From: Lipingzhangella_A rawalii
GTDB taxonomy: Bacteria > Actinomycetota > Actinomycetes > Streptosporangiales > Streptosporangiaceae
DNA length: 64,000 nt
Direction of reading: 5' to 3'
Assembly (NCBI RefSeq): GCF_031628175.1
Contig: NZ_JAVLVT010000003.1
Coordinates: forward strand, 434,001 to 498,000
Part shown: piece after piece, positions 36,410 through 45,111 of the stretch
Layout of the letters: each line of letters begins with the position of its first letter
How positions within the stretch are numbered: position 1 is the first letter of the stretch
Made by a program: the position numbers and the translations under genes
The notes under the pieces: model-generated
Databases searched by the model: none
The model's input: the letters and a program-made list of their open reading frames with translations, nothing else
Told to the model about the DNA's origin: nothing

Positions 36410-37576
36410 ATGACCCTGGACACGGCTTTCACAACGACCGAAGAGCACGAGCTGCTGCGCGAGTCCGTACGGGCCCTGGCAGCGGAGCGGATCGCTCCCC
36501 GCGCGGCCGAGACCGACGCCACGGGCGAGTTCCCGTGGGAGGTCTACAAGGACCTGGTGGCGTCCGACATGCACGCCATCCATATCCCCGAGGCATACGG
36601 CGGGGCCGGAGCCGACGCTGTGGCCACGGCCATCGTCATCGAGGAAGTCGCCCGCGCCTGTGGCTCCTCCTCACTGATCCCGGCCGTCAACAAGCTGGGA
36701 ACCGTTCCGCTCATCCTCAGCGGCTCACCGGAATTGCAGGAGCGCTACCTGCGGCCGTGCGCCGAGGGCACCGCGATGTTCAGCTATGGCCTGTCCGAGC
36801 CCGAGGCGGGCAGCGACGCCGCCGCCATGCGGACCCGGGCCGTCCGCGATGGCGACAGCTACGTCCTCAACGGCGTGAAGCGCTGGATTACCAACGCGGG
36901 CGTCTCCAAGTACTACACGGTGATGGCGGTTACCGACCCGGACGCCGGAGCGCGGGGAATCTCCGCCTTCGTGGTCGAGGATGGTGACCCCGGCTTCTCC
37001 GTGGGCGCGCTGGAACAGAAGCTGGGAATCAAGGGATCCCCGACGCGGGAACTGTACTTCGACAACTGCCGGATCCCGGCCGACAGGATCATCGGCGCCG
37101 AGGGGACCGGTTTCAAGACCGCGCTGGCCACCCTGGACCACACCCGGATCACCATTGCGGCCCAGGCGCTGGGCATCGCCCAGGGCGCGCTCGACCACGC
37201 GACGAGTTACGTCAAGGAACGCCAGCAGTTCGGTAAACCTGTCGCGGAGTTCCAGGGCGTTCAGTTCATGCTCGCGGACATGGCGATGAAGCTCACCTCG
37301 GCCCGGCAGCTCACCTACGCCGCCGCCGCCAAGTCGGAGCGTGCCATGGCCGGCAACCGGGAGGACGACCTCACCTTCTACTCCTCGGCCGCGAAGTGCG
37401 CCGCCTCCGACGCTGCGATGGACATCACCACAGACGCGGTCCAGCTGCTCGGCGGCTATGGCTACACCCGGGACTTCCCGGTGGAGCGCATGATGCGGGA
37501 TGCCAAGATCACCCAGATCTACGAGGGCACCAACCAGGTGCAGCGCGTCGTCATGGCCCGCGAACTGCTGAAGTAG
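36410..37576 (+). CDS. Acyl-CoA dehydrogenase (FadE25-like)
   Basis: This 388-residue FAD enzyme carries out alpha,beta-dehydrogenation of acyl-CoA. The N-terminal helical domain begins TEEHELLRESVRALAAERIAP. The FAD/substrate motif is YGLSEPEAGSDAAAMRTRA, the middle strand domain has GVKRWITNAGVSKYYTVMA, and the C-terminal helical domain has RQQFGKPVAEFQGVQFMLADMAMK and VQLLGGYGYTRDFPVERMMRDAKITQIYEGTNQVQR. The glutamate in IYEGTNQ is the usual catalytic base of short/medium-chain enzymes. In Mycobacterium fadE25 lies beside purE/purK, as here. A palindrome upstream suggests control by an unlinked TetR-type regulator. Confidence 0.95.
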   Translation: MTLDTAFTTTEEHELLRESVRALAAERIAPRAAETDATGEFPWEVYKDLVASDMHAIHIPEAYGGAGADAVATAIVIEEVARACGSSSLIPAVNKLGTVPLILSGSPELQERYLRPCAEGTAMFSYGLSEPEAGSDAAAMRTRAVRDGDSYVLNGVKRWITNAGVSKYYTVMAVTDPDAGARGISAFVVEDGDPGFSVGALEQKLGIKGSPTRELYFDNCRIPADRIIGAEGTGFKTALATLDHTRITIAAQALGIAQGALDHATSYVKERQQFGKPVAEFQGVQFMLADMAMKLTSARQLTYAAAAKSERAMAGNREDDLTFYSSAAKCAASDAAMDITTDAVQLLGGYGYTRDFPVERMMRDAKITQIYEGTNQVQRVVMARELLK

Positions 37577-37914
37577 CGTCGCGCGCCGGACATGTGACGC
37601 GACACCCCTGGTCCTGCACCCCCGCCTTACTGCTGGTGGTGGCAGGGCCAGGGGCGGACGTCGCACTGCGCAAACTCGCAGCGCGGCGGCTCCGGGGCCT
37701 GTGCTCCGGCCGTGGTCCGGTGGCGGCTGCTGGGGCGCCGCGTCCCGCCCGCATGCTCCGTGGCGCTGGTCAGCGCTCGTTAGCCACCGTCCTACCGAGC
37801 CCACGGGACCCGCGCCGGCCCGGAACACGTGCCGGATGCCTCCGCAGACACGTATCCCCTCGCACACTCCCGCCGGGGCAGGGCCGGGCGGACCGCGCTG
37901 CGGCCGCCACCGGA
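37577..37914. other. 338-bp convergent gap
   Basis: No gene is supported. GTCGCG and CGCGAC right after the acyl-CoA dehydrogenase stop could form a weak terminator stem. Confidence 0.45.
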
Positions 37915-38757
37915 TCAGTGGCCCGGGCCGTTCCGCGGGTCCGCCGCGTTCGGGTCGATCTGCGGAATCGGGCCGGTCCCGTACAGGTGTGGTTCGTCCG
38001 CGCCGGGGTGCTGTGTCGATGAGGGGTAGGGCCCGCTGGCCCGGTCACCACCCGGCGGTGGGGTAGGGCCCCCGGCCACCGGGGGCGGTACGGGGGCACC
38101 AGGCCCCGGTGGCGGACCCGCGAGCTGCTCCTGCCCCGCGGCTGGGCCTCCGGCTGGAGGAGCCGGCATCGGTCCGGATCCGGACGGGGCCTGGTGCGCA
38201 TTCCCGGGGTGGTGCGGCGGCGGACCGGTGGGCTGGGGCCCGGTTCCCGGGTAGGGGGGCTGGGGCGCGGACGGGGGTCCGGCGGGCGCACCCCCGTGCT
38301 CCGGAGGGACCATTCCCGGCGGAGGAGGGGCGATGCCCTGTGGCGGGACCCCCCCGGAGCGCGCCGGGTTGGCTGCGCGCCACTGCGATGCGGGCAGTGC
38401 GGCCGCGATCAGGATTCCACCCACCAGGACACACGTGCTTCCATCCAGATACTGCCCGGGGAGCGGGATGTCGAACATGACTGGGGCAAACTCCGGGATC
38501 GTCATGATCAGTCCGAGGACTGTCAGCACGAGTCCGGGCAGCAACGTGGCCAGCGGGGAGAGTCGGGAACCCGCGCCGAGCCCGATCAGCAGGCCCAGGG
38601 CCAGCAACGCCCCGGCCAACGGAAGTAATGTTGCCGTTTCGAATCTGGCGAAGGCCTGGTGGAACTCCGGAATGAGATAGGTCAACCCTCCGAGGATGAG
38701 CGGTGTTGCCACCACTCCAACGACCGCCCCCACCAGGTGACGCATCGCGTTCGACAT
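37915..38757 (-). CDS. Four-helix membrane protein with proline-rich tail
   Basis: This 280-residue protein has four hydrophobic helices in the first 125 residues (for example LVGAVVGVVATPLILGGLTYL, LLPLAGALLALGLLIGLGAG and LVGGILIAAALPA) and a proline/glycine-rich, probably disordered tail of about 150 residues ending PRNGPGH. The block GAGSRLSPLATLLPGLVL recurs as AGSRISPLAALLPGGVL in the neighbour at 39089-39658, so the two are tandem paralogues. AAGGGGGG stands about 8 nt before the ATG at 38757; a GTG at 38760 is equally possible. No function can be assigned. It is convergent with the acyl-CoA dehydrogenase gene. Confidence 0.82.
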   Translation of the reverse strand: MSNAMRHLVGAVVGVVATPLILGGLTYLIPEFHQAFARFETATLLPLAGALLALGLLIGLGAGSRLSPLATLLPGLVLTVLGLIMTIPEFAPVMFDIPLPGQYLDGSTCVLVGGILIAAALPASQWRAANPARSGGVPPQGIAPPPPGMVPPEHGGAPAGPPSAPQPPYPGTGPQPTGPPPHHPGNAHQAPSGSGPMPAPPAGGPAAGQEQLAGPPPGPGAPVPPPVAGGPTPPPGGDRASGPYPSSTQHPGADEPHLYGTGPIPQIDPNAADPRNGPGH

Positions 38758-39088
38758 CACTGGCCCCCCCTTGGCTCAGTTCATGGCGACGGACTCTAGC
38801 GACCGGCGCTGTTCGCCTGTAGACGTAGCCTGGCACACCCACGGCGGTCACCACCGGCCAACCGCGCCTCCGGCGCTGACGTGCAGGTGGGCGACGGGTC
38901 CATGGAACGGTGATCCGTGCCGGGCCCACCTGGCCTCTCGTGACTGCGGGCGGTACCGTAGCCCGTCTACGTTACCGGATCCCGCCACTGTGGGACGGTC
39001 CCGGGGTGCGATCCGGTTCCCCCTGCACTCCGTGACGTGTACCTGGCGTAGCCCGATCAGTGTGCTGGTGTCGCGCACCCGTGCGTGG
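38758..39088. other. 331-bp gap between the two paralogous membrane proteins
   Basis: No gene is supported. The region probably carries the promoter of the downstream minus-strand gene. Confidence 0.45.
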
Positions 39089-39658
39089 TCAGTGGTCCGG
39101 TGGCCGTGCTGGCCGGGGGTCGCGCCGCATGGGAATTGTGGTCCGTTCGGGATCTCCGGCTGGGCGGTCCTGCGGGCCGGGTTCGTCGCTCCGCGGCGGC
39201 GGGGTGGTGGGCGGGGTAGTCACATCCCCGGGGGCTGGAGCGGCCGCGGCGGGCGAGGCCCGGTGCCACCGGTTGGGCATCAGCGCCGACACGAACAGGA
39301 GGGTGCCGAGCATGGCCTGACCGGCCAGCGCAACACCGCCGGGCCGCAGCGGCGTGGTGTCGGCCCAGGAGGGCAGCATCGTCGCTACCGCCGGTGAGTC
39401 CAACAGTGGCCACACGGACAGCCCCAGCAACACACCTCCAGGAAGGAGAGCCGCCAGGGGAGAGATTCGGGAGCCAGCCAGGACGCCACACACCAGCCCC
39501 ACCGCCATGAGGACGGCCACGGAGCTGAGTAGGAGCGGCCGGTCGAACTGTTCGGCCCGCAGGTGACCGATCGCGGTGGTCATCCCCCAGGTCACAGCGA
39601 TCCACACCAGTGGAGCGAGGCCCAGCCCCGCCAGGAGACCGAGCGAGTGGCGCCGCAC
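39089..39658 (-). CDS. Four-helix membrane protein, paralogue of the neighbour
   Basis: This 189-residue protein has hydrophobic helices near LGLLAGLGLAPLVWIAVTW, LLLSSVAVLMAVGLVCGVLAG, ISPLAALLPGGVLLGLSVWP and GQAMLGTLLFVSALMP, then a 55-residue Pro/Arg-rich tail. It shares the GSRxSPLAxLLPG core with the protein at 37915-38757, and both have a proline-rich C terminus. The GTG start has GGGGGAGG 9 nt upstream. No enzymatic motif is present. The LCP gene begins further upstream on the same strand. Confidence 0.78.
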   Translation of the reverse strand: MRRHSLGLLAGLGLAPLVWIAVTWGMTTAIGHLRAEQFDRPLLLSSVAVLMAVGLVCGVLAGSRISPLAALLPGGVLLGLSVWPLLDSPAVATMLPSWADTTPLRPGGVALAGQAMLGTLLFVSALMPNRWHRASPAAAAPAPGDVTTPPTTPPPRSDEPGPQDRPAGDPERTTIPMRRDPRPARPPDH

Positions 39659-39778
39659 AGTGACTCGCCTCCCCCCGGGCCGTCAGGTCGGTCGTTGCCC
39701 CAACTCCAGTGTGGGGTGGTCACGGTACGGCGTCCAACCCGGTGGGGTGCGCTGCCGGGGCGCACGGGTGCCCGGCGG

Positions 39779-41302
39779 TCAGTCGCACACGTTCTCCTCG
39801 GCGGAGTTGACATTCACCTCGTCGCGGCCGCGCTGCTGCTGTTCGGGCTGGCGCTCGGGTTCGGCGTCCGCGCGGGCCTGCGCACTGACCCCGGTGTAGT
39901 TCAGGCCCAGGACGACCTGGATCCGGTCGTCGAGACTCTCGTCGGTCACCGTGGTCGAGCCGGGGACGGCATCTTGGACGAGTTCCGCCGCTTCCGTTCG
40001 TTGGGGAGCGGCCCGGATCATGGTCTCCTCGACACTGGTCGTGGACCAGTTCGCCGCGTCGTCGGGCAGCGAGAACCCGGCCTGGTTCAGCTCCGCGCGG
40101 GCCTGGGCGCCGAGTCCCGGCGTGCCGATACCGTTGTACACCTCCAGCGTCACGTCACTCGGGGCCAGTTCCTCGTCCGTGTCGTCGGTGCCGGATCCGC
40201 TGTCGCCAGTCCCGGACAGGGGCTCATCGGAGCGCAACTGGCCGAACAGCTCGGCCGCGGCCCGGTCGTTCCAGCGCACGGCGACGTCACCGTTCGGGGT
40301 CTGGAAATTGAGGTCGCTCAGCGGAACCTGGGTGAAGGTGACGTCCTCCAGGTCGAACGTGCCCAGCTGGCTGGACAGCTCCCGGATGGTGCCCGTGTCC
40401 AGGTTCTCGTCCACGGTCAGCGAGTCCAGGCTGGTGTCGAGGAATCCGGTGAGTCGTGTGGGCTCGGTCAGGACGTCCGTGCTGATCGCCCGGTCCAGCA
40501 GGGCAGCCATGACCTGCTGCTGGCGGTCGATACGGTCCAGGTCCCCGTCCGTGGTGGCGCGGGTGCGGGCGAAGGCGAGGGCCTCGGTTCCGGTGACATG
40601 GTGGGTGCCGGCTGCCATGTCCAGGTTGGCGCGGTCATCCTGAAGCGCCTCGGGCAGGCACACCTCGATGCCGTCCACGGCGTCGACAACATTGACGAAA
40701 CCGGCGAAGTTCACCTCGACGTAGTGGTCGATGTGCACGCCGGTCACACTCTCCACGGTCTGCACGGCCAGGGACGGCCCGCCGAGGAAGTACGCGGCGT
40801 TGATCTTGTTCGGGCCGTGCCCGGGAATGTCCACCCACGAGTCCCGCGGGATTCCGACCACCGAGACGTGGTCCCGGTCACTGTTGAGGTGCGCGAGCAT
40901 GATCGTGTCGGCCCGGGCACCTTCCTCGTTGCCCACGCCGAGTTCACTGCGCTCCGTGGAGTCCAGACCTTCCCGCGAGTCGGACCCCAGGATGAGAACG
41001 GTCATCGCGCCCCGCGGTCCGGCATCCGGGCGTTCCTCCGGGGCCAGCCCCCCGAACACATCGTCCCGGTTCAGCTGGCCCGACACCAGCCCGGTGATGG
41101 CCCAGGCACTACCGGAGGTCAGCAGCACCAGCGCGGACAGTCCGGCTGCGAGCAGGAGGGAGACCCGCTTGCGGCGAACCCGTGCCGGGGGAATCCCCAC
41201 CGGACTCCGGGCCCGGGCGGGGCGTTTCGACGGCGGAGTCTGGGGCCGTTGCGGAGTGGAACGTATCCGGCGGAACTCGCCGGACCCGGAATCATGCGGC
41301 AT
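39779..41302 (-). CDS. LytR-CpsA-Psr (LCP) family cell-wall polymer ligase
   Basis: This 507-residue LCP protein should attach lipid-linked glycopolymers to peptidoglycan outside the membrane. After a basic cytoplasmic N terminus of about 46 residues comes one helix (SLLLAAGLSALVLLTSGSAWA). The LCP domain (about 95-310) has LILGSDSREGLDS, ADTIMLAHLNSDRDHVSVVGIPRDSWVDIPG, NKINAAYFLGGP and the catalytic-site RTRATTDGDLDRIDRQQQV; the conserved Arg and Asp residues that bind pyrophosphate are all there. A C-terminal LytR_C domain (about 370-460) begins VTLEVYNGIGTPGLGAQAR. GGAGGGAGG precedes the ATG. It lies next to a divergent GT2 glycosyltransferase, which fits a wall-glycan role. Confidence 0.95.
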   Translation of the reverse strand: MPHDSGSGEFRRIRSTPQRPQTPPSKRPARARSPVGIPPARVRRKRVSLLLAAGLSALVLLTSGSAWAITGLVSGQLNRDDVFGGLAPEERPDAGPRGAMTVLILGSDSREGLDSTERSELGVGNEEGARADTIMLAHLNSDRDHVSVVGIPRDSWVDIPGHGPNKINAAYFLGGPSLAVQTVESVTGVHIDHYVEVNFAGFVNVVDAVDGIEVCLPEALQDDRANLDMAAGTHHVTGTEALAFARTRATTDGDLDRIDRQQQVMAALLDRAISTDVLTEPTRLTGFLDTSLDSLTVDENLDTGTIRELSSQLGTFDLEDVTFTQVPLSDLNFQTPNGDVAVRWNDRAAAELFGQLRSDEPLSGTGDSGSGTDDTDEELAPSDVTLEVYNGIGTPGLGAQARAELNQAGFSLPDDAANWSTTSVEETMIRAAPQRTEAAELVQDAVPGSTTVTDESLDDRIQVVLGLNYTGVSAQARADAEPERQPEQQQRGRDEVNVNSAEENVCD

Positions 41303-41861
41303 CGCGCCTCCCTCCAGCCGGACGTCCGGATGTGGACGGCGCGCATGTCATGGACGATCCCCCAGTGCGTCATGTGCCCGATCCCTCTCAGGGTGCCAAA
41401 CAGCTCCCGTTGTGCGGGCGAAGGCACCGACCCGGCGTGTTTCGTGGGCGTATCCGCCGACAGTGGCGGCGCTCCGGGGTCGGGGTGGGTCTGGTTTCTC
41501 TCTTACCCCGGAGCTGTGCCTCCCACTCCGGGCGACTGGCGTTGCCCGTGCCCCGGTACGGCGTCCGGCACACCGGGATGTCGGGATCCGCGCCGGCCCG
41601 GTCGTCGGTGCGGCAACTGGCACGGCTGGTTGGGAGCGGTTTCGGCGACGGCAGGGCCTGGTACCGTGTCTGCGTTGGCCACCGCCGGGTGGATCGGGAG
41701 CCCTGGGCTACACCCGGTCCCCGCTGGCGACCAGCCGTCGAGTATGCGCATCTCCACGGCCGCCGTGCGCGCGAGCCCCGCGGCAGGCCCCGGCTTCCCC
41801 GGCCTGACCCGGGGAAAGCGTGTGAGCGTCTCCGCACATTCGTGATGAGGAACGATCGTCA
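41303..41861. other. 559-bp divergent region between LCP and GT2 genes
   Basis: No gene is supported on either strand; the open frames have Arg/Pro composition typical of GC-rich shadows. It presumably holds promoters for both genes. No clear -35/-10 pair stands out. Confidence 0.5.
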
Positions 41862-42887
41862 ATGAACGAGGACTGGCCGGCCGTCTCGGTGATCATGTCG
41901 GTGCTGAACGAGGAACGGCACCTCGCCACCGCCGTTCGCCATGCTCTGGGCCAGGACTACCCCGGGGAGATCGAGGTCGTCATCGCCGTCGGGCCGTCCA
42001 CGGACCAGACCCGTGCCGTGGCCGACCGTCTGGCCGCCGCGGATTCGCGGGTCGTGGTGGTGGACAATCCCACCGGGAGAACCCCGGCGGGTCTGAACGC
42101 CGCGATCGCCGCCTCCCAGCACCCCGTTGTCGCGCGCGTCGACGGGCATGCGCTGCTGCCCGTGGACTACCTGCGGCTGGCGGTACAGGCACTCAACGAG
42201 CACCAGGCGGACAACGTGGGCGGGATCATGGCGGCCGAGGGCGAGAGCCCGTTTGAGCAGGCGGTGGCCGCGGCGATGACCTCTCGGATCGGCGTCGGAA
42301 ACGCCAGGTTCCACACCGGGGGCGCGTCCGGCCCCGCGGACACCGTGTATCTGGGGGTGTTCCGCCGGTCCGCACTGGAGCGCGTCGACGGCTATGACGA
42401 GGCCTTCCTCCGCGCACAGGACTGGGAGATGAACCACCGGATTCGCACCAGCGGTGGCACGGTTTGGTTCGAGCCCCGAATGCGGGTCTCCTACCGGCCC
42501 CGGTCGACAGTCTCGGCTCTGGCCCGTCAGTACTTCCACTATGGACGCTGGCGCCGGGTGGTTGCCCGTCAGCACGCCGGAACCATCAACCTGCGCTATC
42601 TCGCGCCCCCGATGGCGGTCCTGGCGATCGCGGTGGGGACCGTGGTGGGCTTCATCTTCTGGCCGGCCTGGCTCATCCCGCTGGGCTACCTGGCCGCGAT
42701 CGGGGTCGCCGCCGTACCGCTGGGTGGCCAACTGCCCTGGCAGGCCCGCCTGGCGATTCCGGTGGCGCTGGGCACCATGCATCTGGCCTGGGGGGTTGGT
42801 TTTCTCACCAGCCCGCCGAGCCTGGGAGCCGACTCCCGGACCATGCGCGCGGGCAGCGCCGCCGGGCGAGGCCCAACCGACCGCTGA
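41862..42887 (+). CDS. GT2-family glycosyltransferase (succinoglycan/ExoA-like)
   Basis: This 341-residue glycosyltransferase has a GT-A domain and C-terminal helices. VSVIMSVLNEERHLATAV starts the nucleotide fold, VVVVDNPTGRTPAGLNAAIAAS is typical of the ExoA-like subgroup, VARVDGHALL is the DxD equivalent, and DEAFLRAQDWEMNHRIRTSGG carries the ED-type catalytic site. Two hydrophobic helices follow at about residues 245-285. AGGAAC precedes the ATG. The product likely adds a sugar to a membrane-bound envelope glycan, in line with the neighbouring LCP ligase. Confidence 0.92.
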   Translation: MNEDWPAVSVIMSVLNEERHLATAVRHALGQDYPGEIEVVIAVGPSTDQTRAVADRLAAADSRVVVVDNPTGRTPAGLNAAIAASQHPVVARVDGHALLPVDYLRLAVQALNEHQADNVGGIMAAEGESPFEQAVAAAMTSRIGVGNARFHTGGASGPADTVYLGVFRRSALERVDGYDEAFLRAQDWEMNHRIRTSGGTVWFEPRMRVSYRPRSTVSALARQYFHYGRWRRVVARQHAGTINLRYLAPPMAVLAIAVGTVVGFIFWPAWLIPLGYLAAIGVAAVPLGGQLPWQARLAIPVALGTMHLAWGVGFLTSPPSLGADSRTMRAGSAAGRGPTDR

Positions 42888-42959
42888 CAGCACAAGCAGC
42901 ACCTCCCGGGCGGTCGCGGGGACTCCGAGGTTAACGAGGCCGACAGCCAGCTGGTGTAC

Positions 42960-43817
42960 CTATGCGTGTGGCGACTGCCCCGGCCCCGCGGTGCCGGCCA
43001 CCGGCCAGGCCCCGCCGGAGGAGACTCCGTTTCCGTCGCCGATGCGTGGCCGTTCGGTGAGGCGCTGCTCGTCGCGACGGCGCCGTTCCGCCAACACCGC
43101 GGCCAGGAACTCCACGGGCGAGGTGTTGGCGGGGGGAGGCGGAGTGACATGGCGGGCCACGGCGGTCGCGACGTGCATACCCATCTCGTGGCGCGTCTGG
43201 GTGTCCAGCTCCTCGTAGCGTTGCACGTACTGCCGTGCCAGGGCCAGGGTCTGGCCGTCCACCCGTGACAGCTCGGCGGCCTGCGCCCATTCGGCCAGCT
43301 GCGGGGGCATCCGCACGGGGTCCCGGGGAGCCTGGGCCGTGCGCTCCTGCACCACGATGGTTCCGGCCAGGAAGTCACCCACCCGACGTCCCGCCGGGTT
43401 GATGAGGGAGACAACCAGCGCCGGCACGGCAGACAGCATCCAGATCTCCACGAAGCCGCACAGCCCACGCGCCAGCGCCTGTCGAAAGCGTTCGGGGGAA
43501 CCGTCGGTTCCGACCACCCGCAGGCCCAGGGCTAGCTTGCCCAGGGAACGGCCGCGAGTGAGGGTTTCGAACGTGGTGGGATAGCCCACCAGGATCAGGA
43601 CCGACCCCGTGATCGCCACCGCGGCGGTGGCGGCCGGGTCGAGCCCCGTGCCGACCAGGCTCGTGGCCACGGCGAGCAGGAGCAGCAGGAGGAGTTGGAC
43701 CAGTGCGTCCAGGGCGAGTGCAACGATGCGCGTGGCCACGCCCGCCGGGGTCATGTCGAGCACCACCGCCTCGCCGGTGACGACGGACTGCTGGCCCTCC
43801 CCGGTCGGATGCACCAC
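42960..43817 (-). CDS. RDD-family membrane protein
   Basis: This 285-residue protein has an RDD domain with helices at about ATRIVALALDALVQLLLLLLLAV, AVAITGSVLILVGYPTTFET and FVEIWMLSAVPALVVSLI, and the hallmark SLGKLALGLRVVGTDGSPERFRQALAR followed by RRVGDFLAGTIVVQER. A hydrophilic tail of about 110 residues follows. The GTG at 43817 is chosen for GAGGAGG just upstream. It is divergent from spoIIM, as in Mycobacterium (Rv3695/Rv3694c), and belongs with the MoxR-DUF58 cluster downstream. The function of this RDD protein is unknown. Confidence 0.9.
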   Translation of the reverse strand: MVHPTGEGQQSVVTGEAVVLDMTPAGVATRIVALALDALVQLLLLLLLAVATSLVGTGLDPAATAAVAITGSVLILVGYPTTFETLTRGRSLGKLALGLRVVGTDGSPERFRQALARGLCGFVEIWMLSAVPALVVSLINPAGRRVGDFLAGTIVVQERTAQAPRDPVRMPPQLAEWAQAAELSRVDGQTLALARQYVQRYEELDTQTRHEMGMHVATAVARHVTPPPPANTSPVEFLAAVLAERRRRDEQRLTERPRIGDGNGVSSGGAWPVAGTAGPGQSPHA

Positions 43818-43905
43818 GGTAACCTCCTCGCTCTGCTGCGTCCCCTCCAGTCTGACGCATCCAACCGCGGACGCGGGCCGGTGGTGAGCCCGCACCGCGG
43901 CCCAG

Positions 43906-43911
43906 TAGGGT
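43906..43911 (+). promoter_or_regulatory. -10-like element for leaderless SpoIIM gene
   Basis: TAGGGT lies exactly 7 nt before the GTG at 43919, and no Shine-Dalgarno sequence is present. Confidence 0.4.
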
Positions 43912-43918
43912 CGCGGAC

Positions 43919-44914
43919 GTGGATCTCGACGTTTTTGTGGCGACGCACCGGGACGACTGGAAACGGCTCGAACAGCTCGTGCGGCGGCGCCGGCGACTGA
44001 CTGGCGCCGAGGTTGACGAGCTCGTGGACCTGTACCAGCGCACCGCCACCCACCTCTCCGTGCTGCGGTCGGACCACCCCGACCCCGCCCTGGTCGGGTG
44101 GCTTTCGGGGCTGGTGGCGCGGGCCAGGGCGGGGGTTGCCGGGGCCCAGACGCCGGCGTGGCGGGAAGTCACCCGGTTCTTCACCCGAACGTTTCCCGCC
44201 ACGGTGTACCGCACCCGTTGGTGGTGGCTGGCCGCCGCCGTGGGCACGGTCCTGTTCAGCACCGGCCTGGGTGTGTGGGTCGCCCAGAATCCCGACGTTC
44301 AGGCCGCACTCGGCACTCCCGAGGAAATTCGCCAGCTCGTCGAACACGATTTCGCGAACTACTACGTGGAGAACCCCGCGGCGTCCTTCGCGTCCCAGGT
44401 GTGGGCCAACAATGTGCGCGCGGCCGCGCTTGCGCTGATCCTGGGGGTTTTCCTGTGCTTGCCCACAGTGATGGTCCTGGCTGTCAACGGCGCCAACGTG
44501 GGTCTTCAGGGCGGGTTGATGTTCGCCCACGGCAAGGGGGACGTGTTCTTCGGCCTGATCCTGCCGCACGGACTCCTGGAGCTCACTGCGGTTTTCATCG
44601 CTGCCGGTGTCGGGATCAAGCTCGGCTGGACCGTGATTGACCCGGGCGGGCGTCCCCGCGCCCAGGCGTTGGCCGAGGAGGCCCGGGCCGCCATGGCCGT
44701 GGCACTGGGGCTGGTTGTGGTGCTGGCCGTCGCCGGACTGATCGAGGGTTTCGTTACCGGCTGGGTGCACGTGACCTGGCTGCGGGTGGGGATCGGTGTC
44801 CTGGCCGAAGTCCTGTTCCTCGGTTACGTGTTCACCCTCGGCCGCCGGGCCGCCCGCGCGGGAGAGCACGGGGATCTGGTCGAACGACCGGACACCGCCC
44901 CGGTCGCGGCCTGA
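43919..44914 (+). CDS. SpoIIM-family (stage II sporulation protein M) membrane protein
   Basis: This 331-residue protein begins with a soluble helical region (VATHRDDWKRLEQLVRRRRRL, then ELVDLYQRTATHLSVLR), followed by about five membrane helices with the family motifs FANYYVENPAASFASQVWANNVRAA and GLILPHGLLELTAVFIAAGVG. In Firmicutes SpoIIM helps remodel peptidoglycan during engulfment; in actinobacteria it is a standing partner of RDD, MoxR and DUF58 genes, exactly the neighbours here. The GTG start has TAGGGT 7 nt upstream and no ribosome site. Its role in this organism is inferred to be in the envelope. Confidence 0.93.
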   Translation: MDLDVFVATHRDDWKRLEQLVRRRRRLTGAEVDELVDLYQRTATHLSVLRSDHPDPALVGWLSGLVARARAGVAGAQTPAWREVTRFFTRTFPATVYRTRWWWLAAAVGTVLFSTGLGVWVAQNPDVQAALGTPEEIRQLVEHDFANYYVENPAASFASQVWANNVRAAALALILGVFLCLPTVMVLAVNGANVGLQGGLMFAHGKGDVFFGLILPHGLLELTAVFIAAGVGIKLGWTVIDPGGRPRAQALAEEARAAMAVALGLVVVLAVAGLIEGFVTGWVHVTWLRVGIGVLAEVLFLGYVFTLGRRAARAGEHGDLVERPDTAPVAA

Positions 44915-44920
44915 GTCGTC

Positions 44921-44937
44921 CCCGGAAACCATCCGGG
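44921..44937. terminator. Hairpin after spoIIM
   Basis: CCCGGA and TCCGGG (6 bp, 5-nt loop) begin 7 nt after the stop, in the convergent gap before DUF58. Confidence 0.4.
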
Positions 44938-45111
44938 CCGATGAGGCTGGGCGGGTGACATTCGCGTGGGTACAGCGTCTGGGGCGCCCCCCACGCTGCT
45001 ACGGGTACGCAATGGCGCGTGGGGCTGGGAACGGCTGATGGGGTGGTGCGCGGCAGGAACCGTGCGCGGGGCGCCCCCGGAGAGCAGCGTTGTCGTCGCC
45101 CCAGCTCCGAT

